The notes under the pieces: generated by a model | What the model was told of the DNA's origin: nothing | Database searches by the model: none | Seen by the model: the letters and a program-made list of their open reading frames with translations, nothing else | Part shown: one piece after another, positions 14,835 through 21,113 of the stretch | Position numbering within the stretch: the first letter of the stretch is position 1 | Layout: every line of letters begins with the position of its first letter | Assembly: GCA_022795445.1 (NCBI GenBank) | Contig: JAAWGR010000008.1 | Span: 1-64,000 of the forward strand | DNA length: 64,000 nucleotides | Source of the DNA: Oscillibacter sp. | GTDB lineage: Bacteria > Bacillota > Clostridia > Oscillospirales > Oscillospiraceae | Reading direction: 5' to 3' | Program-made: the position numbers and the translations under genes

Positions 14835-15968
14835 ATGTTTAACCTGTTAAGAACGGAAGGCCGTGCCCGCCGCGGCGAGTTTACCTGCGCCCACGGCGGC
14901 GTAGTGCAAACGCCGGTTTTTATGAATGTTGGCACGCAAGCGGCGATCAAGGGCGGCGTGTCGGCTCAAGACCTGCGGGATGTGGGCTGTCAGATTGAGT
15001 TGAGCAACACATACCACCTGCACCTCCGCCCTGGTGACAAGCTGGTTCGGCAACTGGGCGGGCTTCATAAGTTTATGAACTGGGACGGCCCAATCTTGAC
15101 GGACTCCGGAGGCTTCCAGGTATTTTCCCTGGCGTCTCTGCGGCGCATCAAAGAGGAGGGGGTCTATTTTTCCTCCCACATCGATGGTCGGAAGATTTTT
15201 ATGGGGCCGGAGGAATCCATGCAAATCCAGTCCAACCTTGGCAGCGACATCGCCATGGCCTTTGATGAATGTGTTGAGAATCCAGCTGCCTATGAGTATG
15301 CCAAAGCTTCCTGTGAACGTACACTGCGTTGGCTGGCGCGGTGTAAAACCGAGCATGACCGCCTGAACGCCCTTCCGGACACGCTGAACCCTGGGCAACT
15401 GCTGTTTGGCATCAATCAAGGCGCAACGTTCCCTGACCTGCGAGCATGGCACATGGACGAAATTGCCAAGCTGGACTGTGACGGCTATGCTATTGGCGGT
15501 TTGGCTGTTGGCGAGCCAACTCAAGTAATGTATGACATCATCGAGATGGTAGAACCTCATATGCCGGCGGACAAGCCCCGTTATCTGATGGGCGTTGGTA
15601 CCCCCAGCAACATCATTGAGGCAGTCGCCCGGGGTGTAGACTTTTTCGACTGTGTAATGCCTTCCCGCAACGGGCGCCATGGTAAGCTGTTCACTTGGGA
15701 AGGGACCGTCAATATCCTGAACGAGAAGTACTCTGCTGACACCCGGCCTGTCAGTGAGAGCTGTGGCTGTCCATTGTGCCGCAACTACTCCCGCGCCTAC
15801 CTGCGCCATTTATTCAAGGCGGACGAAGTGCTGGCCCTGCGCCTTGCAGTGCTGCACAACCTGTATTTCTACAACGAACTCGCTGCTCACATCCGTCAGG
15901 CGCTGGACGAAGGCAGGTTTGCGGAGTTCCGCAGCCAGTACAGCGAGCAGCTGGCAAAGCGGGCATAA
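14835..15968 (+). CDS. tgt: Queuine/preQ1 tRNA-guanine transglycosylase
   Basis: 377 aa. It exchanges guanine 34 of GUN-anticodon tRNAs for preQ1. The barrel carries the nucleophile region ILTDSGGFQVFSL and the second catalytic segment GVDFFDCVMPSRNGRHG; substrate loops GYAIGGLAVGE and MGVGTP are present. The zinc site near the C-terminus is CGCPLCRNYSRAYLRHLF with the following His. ATG follows TTGGAGAG. It is the last intact gene of the queA cluster; a decayed GNAT gene follows. Confidence 0.98.
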   Translation: MFNLLRTEGRARRGEFTCAHGGVVQTPVFMNVGTQAAIKGGVSAQDLRDVGCQIELSNTYHLHLRPGDKLVRQLGGLHKFMNWDGPILTDSGGFQVFSLASLRRIKEEGVYFSSHIDGRKIFMGPEESMQIQSNLGSDIAMAFDECVENPAAYEYAKASCERTLRWLARCKTEHDRLNALPDTLNPGQLLFGINQGATFPDLRAWHMDEIAKLDCDGYAIGGLAVGEPTQVMYDIIEMVEPHMPADKPRYLMGVGTPSNIIEAVARGVDFFDCVMPSRNGRHGKLFTWEGTVNILNEKYSADTRPVSESCGCPLCRNYSRAYLRHLFKADEVLALRLAVLHNLYFYNELAAHIRQALDEGRFAEFRSQYSEQLAKRA

Positions 15969-16028
15969 CAGCCCGTTTTAAGGAATATTATCAGAGCGAT
16001 AAGCCGGAAGATATGATGGAGAGACAAA

Positions 16029-16480
16029 ATGAATATTAGAAAAGCCAACCCCGATGATTTATCAAGAGTAGCTGAAATATATGTATTTAATAACCGGGTA
16101 AATTTTTCCCCATAATTAAAGATGGAGGGTTCTTTTTTGGCGAGCTGCAAGTTGTTTCGTTGGTGGATTATTACTTCAAGAAAGATGCAGTTATCAAAAC
16201 CATATAGGTATTTGACGACGGGTTGATAAAAGTCTTTACACAGATGAGCGAAACATTAAATGTAGATACGTTTTTTCAAAGCGAGGAGATTGGACACAAA
16301 TTAATTGAATATGCGAATAAAGAACTCCATGCAGATAATTTATATGCATTAGAAAAGAATGTAAGGGCAATTTCGTTTTACAAAAGGTATGGGTTTCATT
16401 TGACAGGTCAGAAAAAATATGAAGAAGGTACAACCGAATATCTTGTAAAATTAGAAAGATCGTGCCAAACAATCAGGTAA
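16029..16480 (+). pseudogene. Broken GNAT acetyltransferase gene
   Basis: Reading from ATG 16029 gives a normal GNAT start (MNIRKANPDDLSRVAEIYVF) that stops at TAA 16113-16115. Similarity continues in another frame from about 16115 (GELQVVSLVDYYFKKDAV), is interrupted by TAG at 16205-16207, and runs on to FQSEEIGHKLIEYANKEL and NVRAISFYKRYGFHLTGQKKYEEGTTEYLVKL, the acetyl-CoA-binding and C-terminal parts. A few residues between the ETL and VDTFF segments also seem deleted. There are thus at least one frameshift and one nonsense codon. The stretch is much richer in A+T than its neighbours, suggesting acquisition by transfer and later decay. Confidence 0.88.
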
Positions 16481-16512
16481 TGGTCCATAGCAAAGACTGC
16501 ATTTCCTTTCCG

Positions 16513-16540
16513 TTGACATTTTTTCGGCAAGCGTTATAAT
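16513..16540 (+). promoter_or_regulatory. Sigma-A promoter of the phosphoribosyltransferase gene
   Basis: TTGACA (16513-16518) and TATAAT (16535-16540), spacer 16 bp, about 50 bp before the start codon. Confidence 0.85.
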
Positions 16541-16592
16541 AGAGGTGAGAGATTTTGCCCAAGGGGGCAATTATAAGGGAGGACACACACAT

Positions 16593-17153
16593 ATGACTTA
16601 TCCCATTGAAGTAGCGGGCCTACAGCGGGAGCTTCCGATCTGCAAGGTTTCGGATGAGCTGTACATCGGCGCGTTCATCTGTTTTGGAGACGCGGAGCTG
16701 ACGGTTGCTTGTGCCCGGGAGCTGTTGAAATTGGTTCCCACAGAAGAATATGACTACCTTCTCACCGCTGAAGCCAAAAGCATCCCTCTAATCCACGAGA
16801 TGGCACGGCAGTCCGGTGCATCCAAATATTTTATCGCCCGGAAGGGCCCCAAGGCATACATGCCGGACCCTATCCATGTGGAAGACCAATCCATCACGAC
16901 GGCCGGGACCCAGCGTTTGTACTTAGGCCGTGACGAGGCGAACCTTATCCGCGGAAAGCGGATTCTGATTATTGACGACGTGATCTCCACTGGCGGTTCT
17001 CTCCTGGCGATGGAATCCCTGGTGAAACTGGCAGGCGGCACAGTCGCCGGCAAGATCGCCGTTTTGGCGGAGGGCGATGCTCAAAAGCGGGAGGATATCA
17101 AATTTTTGGCCCCGCTGCCGCTGTTCAACGCTGACGGCTCTATAAAAGGCTGA
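16593..17153 (+). CDS. Phosphoribosyltransferase (adenine/xanthine type)
   Basis: 186 aa. A type I phosphoribosyltransferase with the PRPP-binding motif ILIIDDVISTGGS (about residues 128-140) and the upstream segment LLTAEAKSIPLIHEMA typical of the APRT/XPRT group. It would salvage a purine base to its nucleotide using PRPP in the cytoplasm; whether adenine, xanthine or another base is used cannot be told from the sequence. The ATG at 16593 follows AGGGAGG; an upstream in-frame start overlaps the promoter leader. It is monocistronic, with its own promoter and terminator. Confidence 0.85.
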   Translation: MTYPIEVAGLQRELPICKVSDELYIGAFICFGDAELTVACARELLKLVPTEEYDYLLTAEAKSIPLIHEMARQSGASKYFIARKGPKAYMPDPIHVEDQSITTAGTQRLYLGRDEANLIRGKRILIIDDVISTGGSLLAMESLVKLAGGTVAGKIAVLAEGDAQKREDIKFLAPLPLFNADGSIKG

Positions 17154-17159
17154 GAACAG

Positions 17160-17197
17160 AAACTGGTATGCCGCTGCAAAACGGTGTACCAGTTTTT
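17160..17197 (+). terminator. Terminator of the phosphoribosyltransferase gene
   Basis: AAACTGGTA (17160-17168) pairs with TACCAGTTT (17187-17195), with GCCG/CGGT pairing inside, followed by TT. Confidence 0.8.
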
Positions 17198-17336
17198 CAT
17201 CTTTCCATCAAGCCGGAAACCTCTGTATCCTTTGCGCCGCAATATATGCAACTGCTGGTTGACAAAGTTCCACCCGCCGCGTTCTTGCTTTTTCTGGCGG
17301 AATATCCTACCATCAAGGCAATACAAGGAAAGTGAG

Positions 17337-18134
17337 ATGATCGCATTGAAGACATTTGCGGAGAAGTTATCCGAGCTGCGCCGAAGAGAGGCATTATCTC
17401 AGGAACAGCTTGCGGAAAAGCTGGGGGTAACCCGGCAATCGGTGAGCAAATGGGAAAGCGGCACAGCGGTGCCGGAACTTGGAAAACTAATTACATTGTC
17501 GGAACTATTTTCTGTTAGCGTGGACTACTTGGTAAAGGACGGGATCGAAGAACCGGAGCACCCGGCAGAGGCTTCCACAGCAAAGTTGGAGAAGCAGGTG
17601 GAGGAGCTAACCCAATACTTCCACGGCTGGGCCTGGGAGAGTAAGACAAAAATTTGGGGGCTGCCTCTGGTTTCCATCCATTTTTGCTTTCATCCCCATA
17701 GAATACAGAACCGAAGCATAGCGAAGGGGATAATCGCCATCGGCAATATTGCGGTAGGGGTATTTTCCCTGGGGCTGTTGAGCGTGGGCCTGTTCAGCAT
17801 CGGGGTGACATCATTGGGACTTTTATCCTTAGGGGCCGTAGCCTTTGGACTAGCGGCGCTGGGGCCGGTAGCAATTGGCCTCATGGCTTTTGGGCCAGTT
17901 GCCGCTGGTCTTTGGTACGCGGGTGGCGTGGCAGCGTTAGGCGGTAAGATCGCCGTCGGTGTGACCGCCGTTGGGGAAACCGCTGTAGGCTACGACGCTG
18001 CCGGGGCACATACGCTTCTTTGGGGCGACGGGCTGACACGTACAGAAGTGGAAGCATTTCTTTTACAGCACCATCCAAATCTCTGGAAACCTGTGCTGAA
18101 TTTGCTAAGCATCTTTGGCGCAAATATCAAATAG
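17337..18134 (+). CDS. XRE-type HTH protein with glycine-periodic hydrophobic tail
   Basis: 265 aa. Residues 1-65 are an HTH_3 DNA-binding domain (LSELRRREALSQEQLAEKL, VTRQSVSKWESG, PELGKLITLSELFSVSVDYLV). After a charged linker (about 70-115) comes a hydrophobic region, about 120-235, in which Gly recurs every 5-6 residues flanked by small or aliphatic residues (IAIGNIAVGVFSLGLLSVG and similar). This periodicity suggests a solenoid-like or membrane-associated fold. The last 35 residues resemble a short helical cap. The ATG at 17337 follows AAGGAAAG. Proteins of this layout occur in Clostridia with no assigned function; a membrane-tethered regulator is one possibility. Confidence 0.8.
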   Translation: MIALKTFAEKLSELRRREALSQEQLAEKLGVTRQSVSKWESGTAVPELGKLITLSELFSVSVDYLVKDGIEEPEHPAEASTAKLEKQVEELTQYFHGWAWESKTKIWGLPLVSIHFCFHPHRIQNRSIAKGIIAIGNIAVGVFSLGLLSVGLFSIGVTSLGLLSLGAVAFGLAALGPVAIGLMAFGPVAAGLWYAGGVAALGGKIAVGVTAVGETAVGYDAAGAHTLLWGDGLTRTEVEAFLLQHHPNLWKPVLNLLSIFGANIK

Positions 18135-18140
18135 AAAAAA

Positions 18141-18166
18141 AGAGACGCCGCATGGCGTCTCTTTAT
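18141..18166. terminator. Bidirectional terminator between convergent genes
   Basis: AGAGACGCC (18141-18149) and GGCGTCTCT (18154-18162) form a perfect stem with loop GCAT. A-rich sequence precedes and TTTATAT follows, so it can act on both strands. It ends exactly where the minus-strand stop codon begins. Confidence 0.88.
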
Positions 18167-18717
18167 ATGTTGGCAATCTGCTCCTCAATCAGTTTATGAA
18201 CCCGCTCCACATCCTGGATTTCCTCAAAAAGAATTTGAATTCTATAGCGGTGTCGTAAAACCCAGCGCCTCGCCCAGATGGTTCCACTGCCGTCTCTGCG
18301 AACCTTTACTTCAAGAATAGGGTATTTTTGCAGAAGGTCGTGGATCGAGTAAGCCTCCAAGCGTTTCGGCTTCTGGATAAGAATCCGCTGGTCTGTCAAG
18401 GCATAATGCAATTTAGACAACCGCCGGAACTTGAAAAAGAGATGTACCACGGAGAAACACAGACCAGTGAAAAGGTAGGGGATTGAAAACAGCAGAATAA
18501 AGACACGTATATCAGGGAGTGCCACAGCAAGAACGAAGATGCAAACACATGGAATCAACAGGCCCGCGCTGAGGATCAGGAAAAGCCAATCTGTTTTGTT
18601 TAAGCGGAAGCCCTTTTCTGGCTGTCCCCACCAAAGGAGTTGTTCTCCCGGCTGTACAGCCTGTCGGATGTCCTTGACCGGCGGCAGTTGTACTTCCCCA
18701 TTCGTTGAAATTCTCAT
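18163..18717 (-). CDS. Membrane protein with bacterial PH-like domain
   Basis: 184 aa. After about 45 soluble residues containing the PGEQLLWWGQPEKGF motif common ahead of bacterial PH domains, two membrane helices (about 46-72 and 75-100) form a hairpin, followed by HYALTDQRILIQ and a beta-rich C-terminus. It resembles the YdbS/bPH2 group; function unknown. Its ATG (18717) overlaps the TGA of the DUF5662 gene (18714-18716) by ATGA, indicating coupling. Confidence 0.72.
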   Translation of the reverse strand: MRISTNGEVQLPPVKDIRQAVQPGEQLLWWGQPEKGFRLNKTDWLFLILSAGLLIPCVCIFVLAVALPDIRVFILLFSIPYLFTGLCFSVVHLFFKFRRLSKLHYALTDQRILIQKPKRLEAYSIHDLLQKYPILEVKVRRDGSGTIWARRWVLRHRYRIQILFEEIQDVERVHKLIEEQIANI

Positions 18718-19244
18718 TTCCCCAAAACCTCCTTTCGGATGTACGCAAACGCGGCATCCTCGCCTTCGTCCCGGAGCTTAACCAGCATTGTTTCCAACAG
18801 CGCGGAGGTAGCGGGATGCAGAAGGAGCTGTCGTCCCTTGCCCTTGAGGAAGAACTGATAAGGGTCGCCGTCGGCGTAATCCTTACCACGGTACACTTTG
18901 CTGGCGGCGAGGCGGTCGCAGAACATCTCCGCCACATATTTTTTCGGCATTTCCACACCGCCGATGCCGCTGCCGTCGGACTGATAGTCGGTCCAATACT
19001 CAAAATGGTGGCGGTTACGGCCCTTGTGGTGGAGCCAGGAGGCGCTGTAGCCGGATTCTTTCCGCTGCTGGTCATTGGGGCTATGATCTCCCTGAAAATA
19101 TTTTACGCCCGCCCAGAATTCGACGGGGGAGTATTTGGACAAGTCATGGGTCAGCCCCTGCCAATACAGGCCCAGACGGAAACAATATTTCCGTACCAAA
19201 GCCCGATGGCGGCTGATGGTTTTCAAATGGCCCCAGAAATGCAA
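18714..19244 (-). CDS. DUF5662 family protein
   Basis: About 176 aa. Conserved blocks KTISRHRALVRKYCFRLGLY, GLTHDLSKYSPVEFW, GYSASWLHHKGRNRHHFEYW and AEMFCDRLAASKVYRGKDY mark DUF5662; the repeated His/Asp residues (HDLSKY, HHKGRNRHH) look like a metal site of HD-like character, which is inference. The best start is TTG at 19244, six bases after GAGGTG; the ATG 23 codons upstream lacks a ribosome binding site. It is coupled to the PH-domain gene downstream. Confidence 0.82.
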   Translation of the reverse strand: MHFWGHLKTISRHRALVRKYCFRLGLYWQGLTHDLSKYSPVEFWAGVKYFQGDHSPNDQQRKESGYSASWLHHKGRNRHHFEYWTDYQSDGSGIGGVEMPKKYVAEMFCDRLAASKVYRGKDYADGDPYQFFLKGKGRQLLLHPATSALLETMLVKLRDEGEDAAFAYIRKEVLGK

Positions 19245-19410
19245 AATGATCACCTCGAAATCTCTGCCCACAGTATAGCACATTCCACCAGAAAAAACGA
19301 GATATTTTTGCATGGAATTTCACAAGCGGCAGAAACTAACCTCTGGCAGGGCGGGAAACCCCGGCTTGCAATTTTCCTGGGAGCAATTCCCGGCAGGGGA
19401 GATGGATACC

Positions 19411-19854
19411 ATGAGCGCCGTGATTTACGACTGCCCATTTGGCTGGGAACGGCTATTACCCTTTGGTTCCCGGCGTCTGCGCACAGCAAAGGAGCTGACA
19501 GAACACAACTGGACGCTCCTGGCGCTGACGCCCACAGGCTGCCTGCGCTTAGGGGACCGGAAGCCAGTATGCCGTCTGCTGCTGGCCCCGGGGGACTGCC
19601 CAGAACGTTTGGCAGGTATCCAGGCGGAGACCGTCATTACCTATGGCCTCTCACCCCGGGACAGCCTGACACTTTCCAGCCTGACGGAACCACTGTTATG
19701 CATCCAGCGCACACTGCCCCGGCTGGACGGGACAACCGTCGACCCACAAGAACTGCCCTTGCCTCCGCTTCCGGCTCCAGCGGAAGAACTGCTGCCGCTG
19801 TTGGGGCTGCGGCTGTTGCAGCTTCCATTGACAGAAGAGCTATTTCCTTGGTAA
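19411..19854 (+). CDS. Conserved hypothetical protein
   Basis: About 147 aa. Not firmly recognised. The core segment AETVITYGLSPRDSLTLSSLTEPLLCIQRTLPRLDG is of a type I recall from uncharacterised Firmicutes proteins (YG-S-K/R-D-T-L-T-L-S-S, then a Q-R strand). The C-terminal third is very rich in Leu and Pro (ELPLPPLPAPAEELLPLLGL). There is no signal peptide. GGGGAG lies 9 bases before ATG 19411; ATG 19402 directly abuts that site, and an earlier in-frame start at 19312 has no site. It is divergent from DUF5662 and 26 bp upstream of a GNAT gene, perhaps in one transcript. Confidence 0.6.
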   Translation: MSAVIYDCPFGWERLLPFGSRRLRTAKELTEHNWTLLALTPTGCLRLGDRKPVCRLLLAPGDCPERLAGIQAETVITYGLSPRDSLTLSSLTEPLLCIQRTLPRLDGTTVDPQELPLPPLPAPAEELLPLLGLRLLQLPLTEELFPW

Positions 19855-19880
19855 ACTAGCTGCACAAAGGAGGGGGATTT

Positions 19881-20357
19881 ATGGATTTCCAACTTAACCG
19901 GGTTCGTCTGGAAGAACGAAAAGTGTTGTATCGTCTCTTGCAATATTCACTTTACGAAGAAAGCGCCCACGACGGGAATGAGATTGGCAGCGATGCTTTG
20001 TTCTTGTATCCATGGTTTGATGCCTACTTTACAGACCCAGCACGGGAAGCCTACCTATTCCGGGAACCAGGCAGCGGAAAGTTGCTGGGTTTTGCGATGC
20101 TCTATACCGTCGCACGAAACTCCGCCTCTGTCCACAGCATTGTGGAATTTATGGTTTTGCCTCCATATCGGCAGCAGGGTGTGGGGGAAGCCGCTGCCCG
20201 TACATGCTTCCAAATGCACACAGGGACATGGGAGGTATCCCCATCCTTTGGCAGTGAAAGCGCCTATTCCTTTTGGGAGCGTGTGATTGGCAGGTACATA
20301 GAAGAAACTCCGCGGTTCAAAGAAGGAACTTTTATTTTTTCTGTAATTTCCCGTTGA
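19881..20357 (+). CDS. GNAT family N-acetyltransferase
   Basis: 158 aa. The acetyl-CoA-binding core is visible as VHSIVEFMVLPPYRQQGVGEAAARTCF (about residues 85-111; the QQGVGEAA loop contacts the pyrophosphate), preceded by the beta strands LLGFAMLYTV. The acceptor substrate is unknown. It starts after AAAGGAGG. Its stop codon overlaps the -35 box of the alanine T-box promoter. It is intact, unlike the GNAT remnant at 16029. Confidence 0.88.
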   Translation: MDFQLNRVRLEERKVLYRLLQYSLYEESAHDGNEIGSDALFLYPWFDAYFTDPAREAYLFREPGSGKLLGFAMLYTVARNSASVHSIVEFMVLPPYRQQGVGEAAARTCFQMHTGTWEVSPSFGSESAYSFWERVIGRYIEETPRFKEGTFIFSVISR

Positions 20358-20381
20358 CAAACGCCGTAAATACGATATAAT
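20354..20381 (+). promoter_or_regulatory. Sigma-A promoter of the alanine T-box transcript
   Basis: TTGACA (20354-20359) and TATAAT (20376-20381), spacer 16 bp. The -35 box includes the stop codon of the upstream GNAT gene. Confidence 0.85.
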
Positions 20382-20387
20382 AGCAAC

Positions 20388-20636
20388 TGTTCAAATATGG
20401 TTATCAAGCAAAACGCCGTGAAAAAGCCAGCGCCGCGAAACGGTCCCAGAGCGAGAGGGGGACGGTGAAAGCCCCTTGTTTACGCCCCGGCGCAGCCACT
20501 TTGGAGCGTCCTGTGAGGAGCGGGACGGTTCATCCCCGTTACCGGATGACTTGAGAGGCCTCTTTGCAGAAAGAGGATAATTAGGGTGGTACCGTGAAGC
20601 CAGTCTTCGCCCCTGACGTTGTCAGGGGCGTTTTTT
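20388..20636 (+). promoter_or_regulatory. T-box riboswitch, alanine specifier, upstream of a small gene and alaS
   Basis: It has AGAGCGAGAGG and GGACGGTGAAAGCCCC (stem I apical region, about 20449-20474), the T-box sequence AGGGTGGTACCGTG (20583-20596), and a terminator with stem 20608-20617/20621-20630 followed by six T. Aligning the shared segment TTGGAGC with the tyrS leader puts GCC (Ala) at 20495-20497 exactly where tyrS has TAC (Tyr). That makes the leader alanine-specific, consistent with alaS downstream. Confidence 0.93.
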
Positions 20637-20656
20637 GTGCGGAAAGGAGCTGTCAG

Positions 20657-21082
20657 ATGAAAAATTTTCAGAATTACACCCCGGAAAAATACGCTGGAGC
20701 AGACTACCAAAAGGTAGAGGAGGGCATCTACTGGGGAAAGAATCCATATTGGAAGCCGGGCGGCCTCATGGAGGATGTTTTTGTTACCTCCCTGACCTTT
20801 GAGATGGAGCCGGACTGCTACGGTGAGGAGGGCGGCTGTCCCCAGGATATCACACAGATTCCCTTTGAAGATATTCTGGACACGTTTTCCGTCTATGTCA
20901 CGGACTTTTATGACGATCTGAACCAAGCCAGCGGGCGAATCTGCTACCAGGAATTCGGCTCCAGTGATATTGAGAATATCCGGAACCTGCGCACGCTGAT
21001 CGGTAAACGGTTTTACGCCGCAGCCTGTGAAGAAGATGATGAAGAATATGAAGACGAAGAATATAAAATCGTAATTGAATAA
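20657..21082 (+). CDS. Unknown acidic protein in the alanine T-box transcript
   Basis: 141 aa, not recognised. The N-terminus is aromatic-rich (NFQNYTPEKYAGADYQKVEEGIYWGKNPYW), the middle contains MEPDCYGEEGGCPQDITQIPFEDILDTFSVYVTDFYDDL, and the last 17 residues are mostly Glu/Asp/Tyr. No signal peptide, membrane segment or catalytic motif is evident. The ATG at 20657 follows AAGGAG, 20 bp beyond the T-box terminator, so this gene, not alaS, is the first one under alanine tRNA control. alaS starts 31 bp after its stop. A role linked to alanine or tRNA-Ala supply is suggested only by position. Confidence 0.72.
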   Translation: MKNFQNYTPEKYAGADYQKVEEGIYWGKNPYWKPGGLMEDVFVTSLTFEMEPDCYGEEGGCPQDITQIPFEDILDTFSVYVTDFYDDLNQASGRICYQEFGSSDIENIRNLRTLIGKRFYAAACEEDDEEYEDEEYKIVIE

Positions 21083-21113
21083 TATACAATATATTTTATT
21101 GGAGGTAATTGTT

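Noticed and set aside
14847-15809. A 320-codon minus-strand frame opposite tgt
   Set aside because: Shadow of tgt codon usage.
18705-19859. A 384-codon plus-strand frame across DUF5662 and the next gene
   Set aside because: First part is antisense to DUF5662, which has strong family motifs; second part is out of frame with the conserved hypothetical gene at 19411.
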